Positions 6,207 to 7,892 of a stretch of 7,892 nucleotides of DNA are shown one piece after another. The translations under genes and the position numbers were made by a program. Position 1 is the first letter of the stretch; every line of letters starts with the position of its first letter. This stretch comes from Lachnospiraceae bacterium (GTDB taxonomy: Bacteria; Bacillota; Clostridia; Lachnospirales; Lachnospiraceae): contig JAJQCU010000097.1 in the NCBI GenBank assembly GCA_021202575.1, positions 1-7,892 of the forward strand, given 5' to 3'. The notes below the pieces were generated by a model that was given only the letters and a program-made list of their open reading frames with translations, did not search any database and was not told where the DNA came from.

Positions 6207-7892
6207 TGGCAGACAAAAAGCTTCGCAAAAAAAAGGAACCTCTCTTTTCCAGAAAGGTGCTGGTCGGAGCAGTCTGTATCGCTCTGGCGGTCATTCTGGT
6301 GGCGGCAGTTGTAATGAACAGCCTGAACAGCTCTGAGGAGGTAGCTTACCGGGAGACGACAGTGGAATACGGCAGCCTGGTGGTAGGCATTACGGAGAGC
6401 GGGTCCGTGGAGATCGGCACACAGGATCAGGTGTTTGAAATGGATCTGAGCGAGCTGGTGAGAGCCAGCACCTCCAGTTCCTCAAGCTCCTCCGGCAGCT
6501 CGGGCGGCGGCATGGATTCGATGGGCGGCGGTGGCGGCGGCTCCGATGCCTCCAGTGTGTTCAGCCAGATTTTCAGCATGTCCGGCTCCTCCGGTTCCTC
6601 AAGCTCCAGTACCATCGGAGACCTGACAGTGGCGGAGGTAGCTGTATCCGTGGGACAGGAGGTGTCGGTGGGCGACACCCTCTACGTACTGGAGGAGGAT
6701 ACGGTTACGGAGCTGCGGGAACAGCTGGAAGAAAATGTGGAGGCCGCCCTGGCTGATCTGGAGCTGGTCTACGCGGACCAGGAATCCTCCAGGCTGAGCG
6801 CCGAGTATACCTACCAGAGCAGCATATTATACGGCACGTACGCCCAGACCGAATATGACAACAGTGTCAAATCCCTGCAGGACGCTGTGACGGAGGCGGA
6901 GGAAAATCTGGCGGACGCGCAGGAGCTTTTGACGGAATATGAGGAGGAGCTGGCATCCATACAGCTTGCTTATGAGCAGGCCCAGCTGCTGGTGGATACT
7001 CTGGAATACCGTGTAGAGAACAACGACAAATGGGAAGGCAGCTATAACGCGTACAATTATGCGGTTACTTTCCAGCAGTGGAAGGAGGCGCAGACCTATC
7101 TGGCCGATTATGAATCTGAGGTGGAGAGCCTGACCGAAAAGATTGAGCAGGCTCAGTCCAGCGTCACCAGTTACACCCAGCAGCTGGCCAACGCGCAAAG
7201 CTCTCTGGCGACCGGCATGCTGACGGCAAAGGAAACCTATGATCTGCGGATGCTGGCCTATAATACGGCTCAGGAGACCTATGACATCGCCATCGCCTAT
7301 CTGGAGGACGCAGCGGCGGACCAGGAGGAGACCTACGAAAACGCGGTGGAAATTCTGGCTTCCTTTGACAGCTATATCAGTGGAAACGAAATTCTTTCCG
7401 ATTATAACGGCGTGGTGACCAGCGTGGCGCTGGAGGTGGGGGATAATGTGACCACCAACACCACTCTGGTAACGCTGTATGATCTGGATGAGGTGACCAT
7501 GACGGTGGCTGTGGACGAGGATGACATGACGGACATCGAGCTGGGCGGTGCGGTCAATATTTCCTTTACCGCTTATCCGGACGATATCTATCAGGCGGAA
7601 GTGACGGAAATTTCTGACGCCTACTATGACTCCAGCAGCAACGTGGTCTATGACGTGACGGTGACCATTACAAGCGACGCTTCGGGGCTGTTCCAGGGAA
7701 TGACCGGAGATGTGACCTTTGTGACCAAGGAGAGCGAGGAGGTTCTGTATGTCTCCAACCGGGCGATCATAAGAAGCGGCACCAAATCCTATGTGAAGAT
7801 GCGCGACAGCAGCGGAAACGTTACGCAGGTGGAGGGGACAAACGGCTTCTCGGACGGCGTGTATGTGGAGATCATCGAAGGCCTGTCAGAGG
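6206..7892 (+). CDS. Membrane fusion / efflux adaptor protein MFP3 (HlyD/MacA/YknX type), 3' end outside window
   Basis: 562 residues are visible and the frame is open at the window edge. A basic start (ADKKLRKKK) precedes one membrane helix (about 16-38). The first lipoyl half starts YRETTVEYGSLVVGITESGSV (48-68), is split by a Ser/Gly insert of about 50 residues (85-136), and resumes at VAEVAVSVGQEVSVGDTLYVL (142-162). Then come a coiled-coil hairpin (about 164-388, slightly shorter than in MFP2), the second lipoyl half (NGVVTSVALEVGDNVTTN, 401-418), the beta-barrel (429-506, including FTAYPDD and GMTGDVTF, closely matching FTAYPGE and GMTADITF in MFP2) and the membrane-proximal domain from VLYVSNRAII (513-522). 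The last visible residues, VYVEIIEGLSE, match YIEILSGLEEG of MFP2, so perhaps only a few tens of residues are missing. Cys24 is in the anchor but not in a lipobox. MFP3 is closer to MFP2 than to MFP1. An ABC ATPase and permease would be expected next. Confidence 0.93.
   Translation, partial: MADKKLRKKKEPLFSRKVLVGAVCIALAVILVAAVVMNSLNSSEEVAYRETTVEYGSLVVGITESGSVEIGTQDQVFEMDLSELVRASTSSSSSSSGSSGGGMDSMGGGGGGSDASSVFSQIFSMSGSSGSSSSSTIGDLTVAEVAVSVGQEVSVGDTLYVLEEDTVTELREQLEENVEAALADLELVYADQESSRLSAEYTYQSSILYGTYAQTEYDNSVKSLQDAVTEAEENLADAQELLTEYEEELASIQLAYEQAQLLVDTLEYRVENNDKWEGSYNAYNYAVTFQQWKEAQTYLADYESEVESLTEKIEQAQSSVTSYTQQLANAQSSLATGMLTAKETYDLRMLAYNTAQETYDIAIAYLEDAAADQEETYENAVEILASFDSYISGNEILSDYNGVVTSVALEVGDNVTTNTTLVTLYDLDEVTMTVAVDEDDMTDIELGGAVNISFTAYPDDIYQAEVTEISDAYYDSSSNVVYDVTVTITSDASGLFQGMTGDVTFVTKESEEVLYVSNRAIIRSGTKSYVKMRDSSGNVTQVEGTNGFSDGVYVEIIEGLSE
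6467..6610 (+). repeat. Ser/Gly low-complexity insert in MFP3 with in-frame direct repeats
   Basis: Codons 88-135 encode runs of Ser (seven in a row) and Gly (six in a row), with a short more ordered piece, SVFSQIFSM, in the middle. The 14-bp sequence GTTCCTCAAGCTCC occurs exactly at 6477-6490 and 6594-6607, 117 bp (39 codons) apart and in frame. This suggests internal duplication or a site prone to in-frame deletion. Confidence 0.8.

Overview
The window looks like chromosome from a Clostridia-type Firmicute, probably Lachnospiraceae-like. This is inferred from strong AGGAGG-type ribosome binding sites, a GTG start, one-base stop/start overlaps, mid-range GC, and MacA/YknX-type membrane fusion adaptors with no sign of outer-membrane genes. 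The assignment is a judgement from style and gene content, not a computed match.

Region 1 (1-2314) holds two membrane enzymes of lipoprotein maturation arranged tail to tail. The plus-strand gene is the 3' part of an Lgt-family (prolipoprotein diacylglyceryl transferase) gene with a Cys-rich variant of the family signature. The minus-strand gene is a complete apolipoprotein N-acyltransferase (Lnt) with the Glu-Lys-Cys nitrilase triad intact. Their 3' ends overlap by 20 bp, in a zone rich in inverted repeats.

Region 2 (2315-2658) is a 344-bp divergent regulatory region with no convincing gene. It holds a good minus-strand sigma-A promoter for lnt, a perfect -10 with a poor -35 for the plus-strand operon, and a perfect 10+1+10 bp palindrome between them that looks like a repressor or activator site.

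Region 3 (2659-7892) is an operon of three consecutive, paralogous membrane fusion / periplasmic-adaptor-like proteins (HlyD/MacA/YknX type), called here MFP1 (573 aa), MFP2 (608 aa) and MFP3 (at least 562 aa, cut by the window end). They are joined by TGATG and TAATG overlaps, each with a Shine-Dalgarno 9 nt upstream. All have one N-terminal membrane anchor, a split lipoyl domain, a long acidic coiled-coil hairpin and a beta-barrel. They differ in low-complexity insertions: Gly/Ser in the MFP1 hairpin, eight Asp in the MFP2 lipoyl domain, and about 50 Ser/Gly residues at the equivalent place in MFP3. Their C-termini also differ: MFP1 lacks the membrane-proximal domain and has a hydrophilic tail, and MFP2 ends in a short F-(D/N)-M repeat and a Gly-rich end.

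The family usually partners a MacB/YknYZ-type ABC ATPase and permease, which would be expected just past the right edge. Three different adaptors in one operon suggest a heteromeric or multi-client extracellular conduit in a cell without an outer membrane. This is the most unusual thing in the window. The lipoprotein genes appear to be separate transcription units; none of the adaptors has a lipobox.
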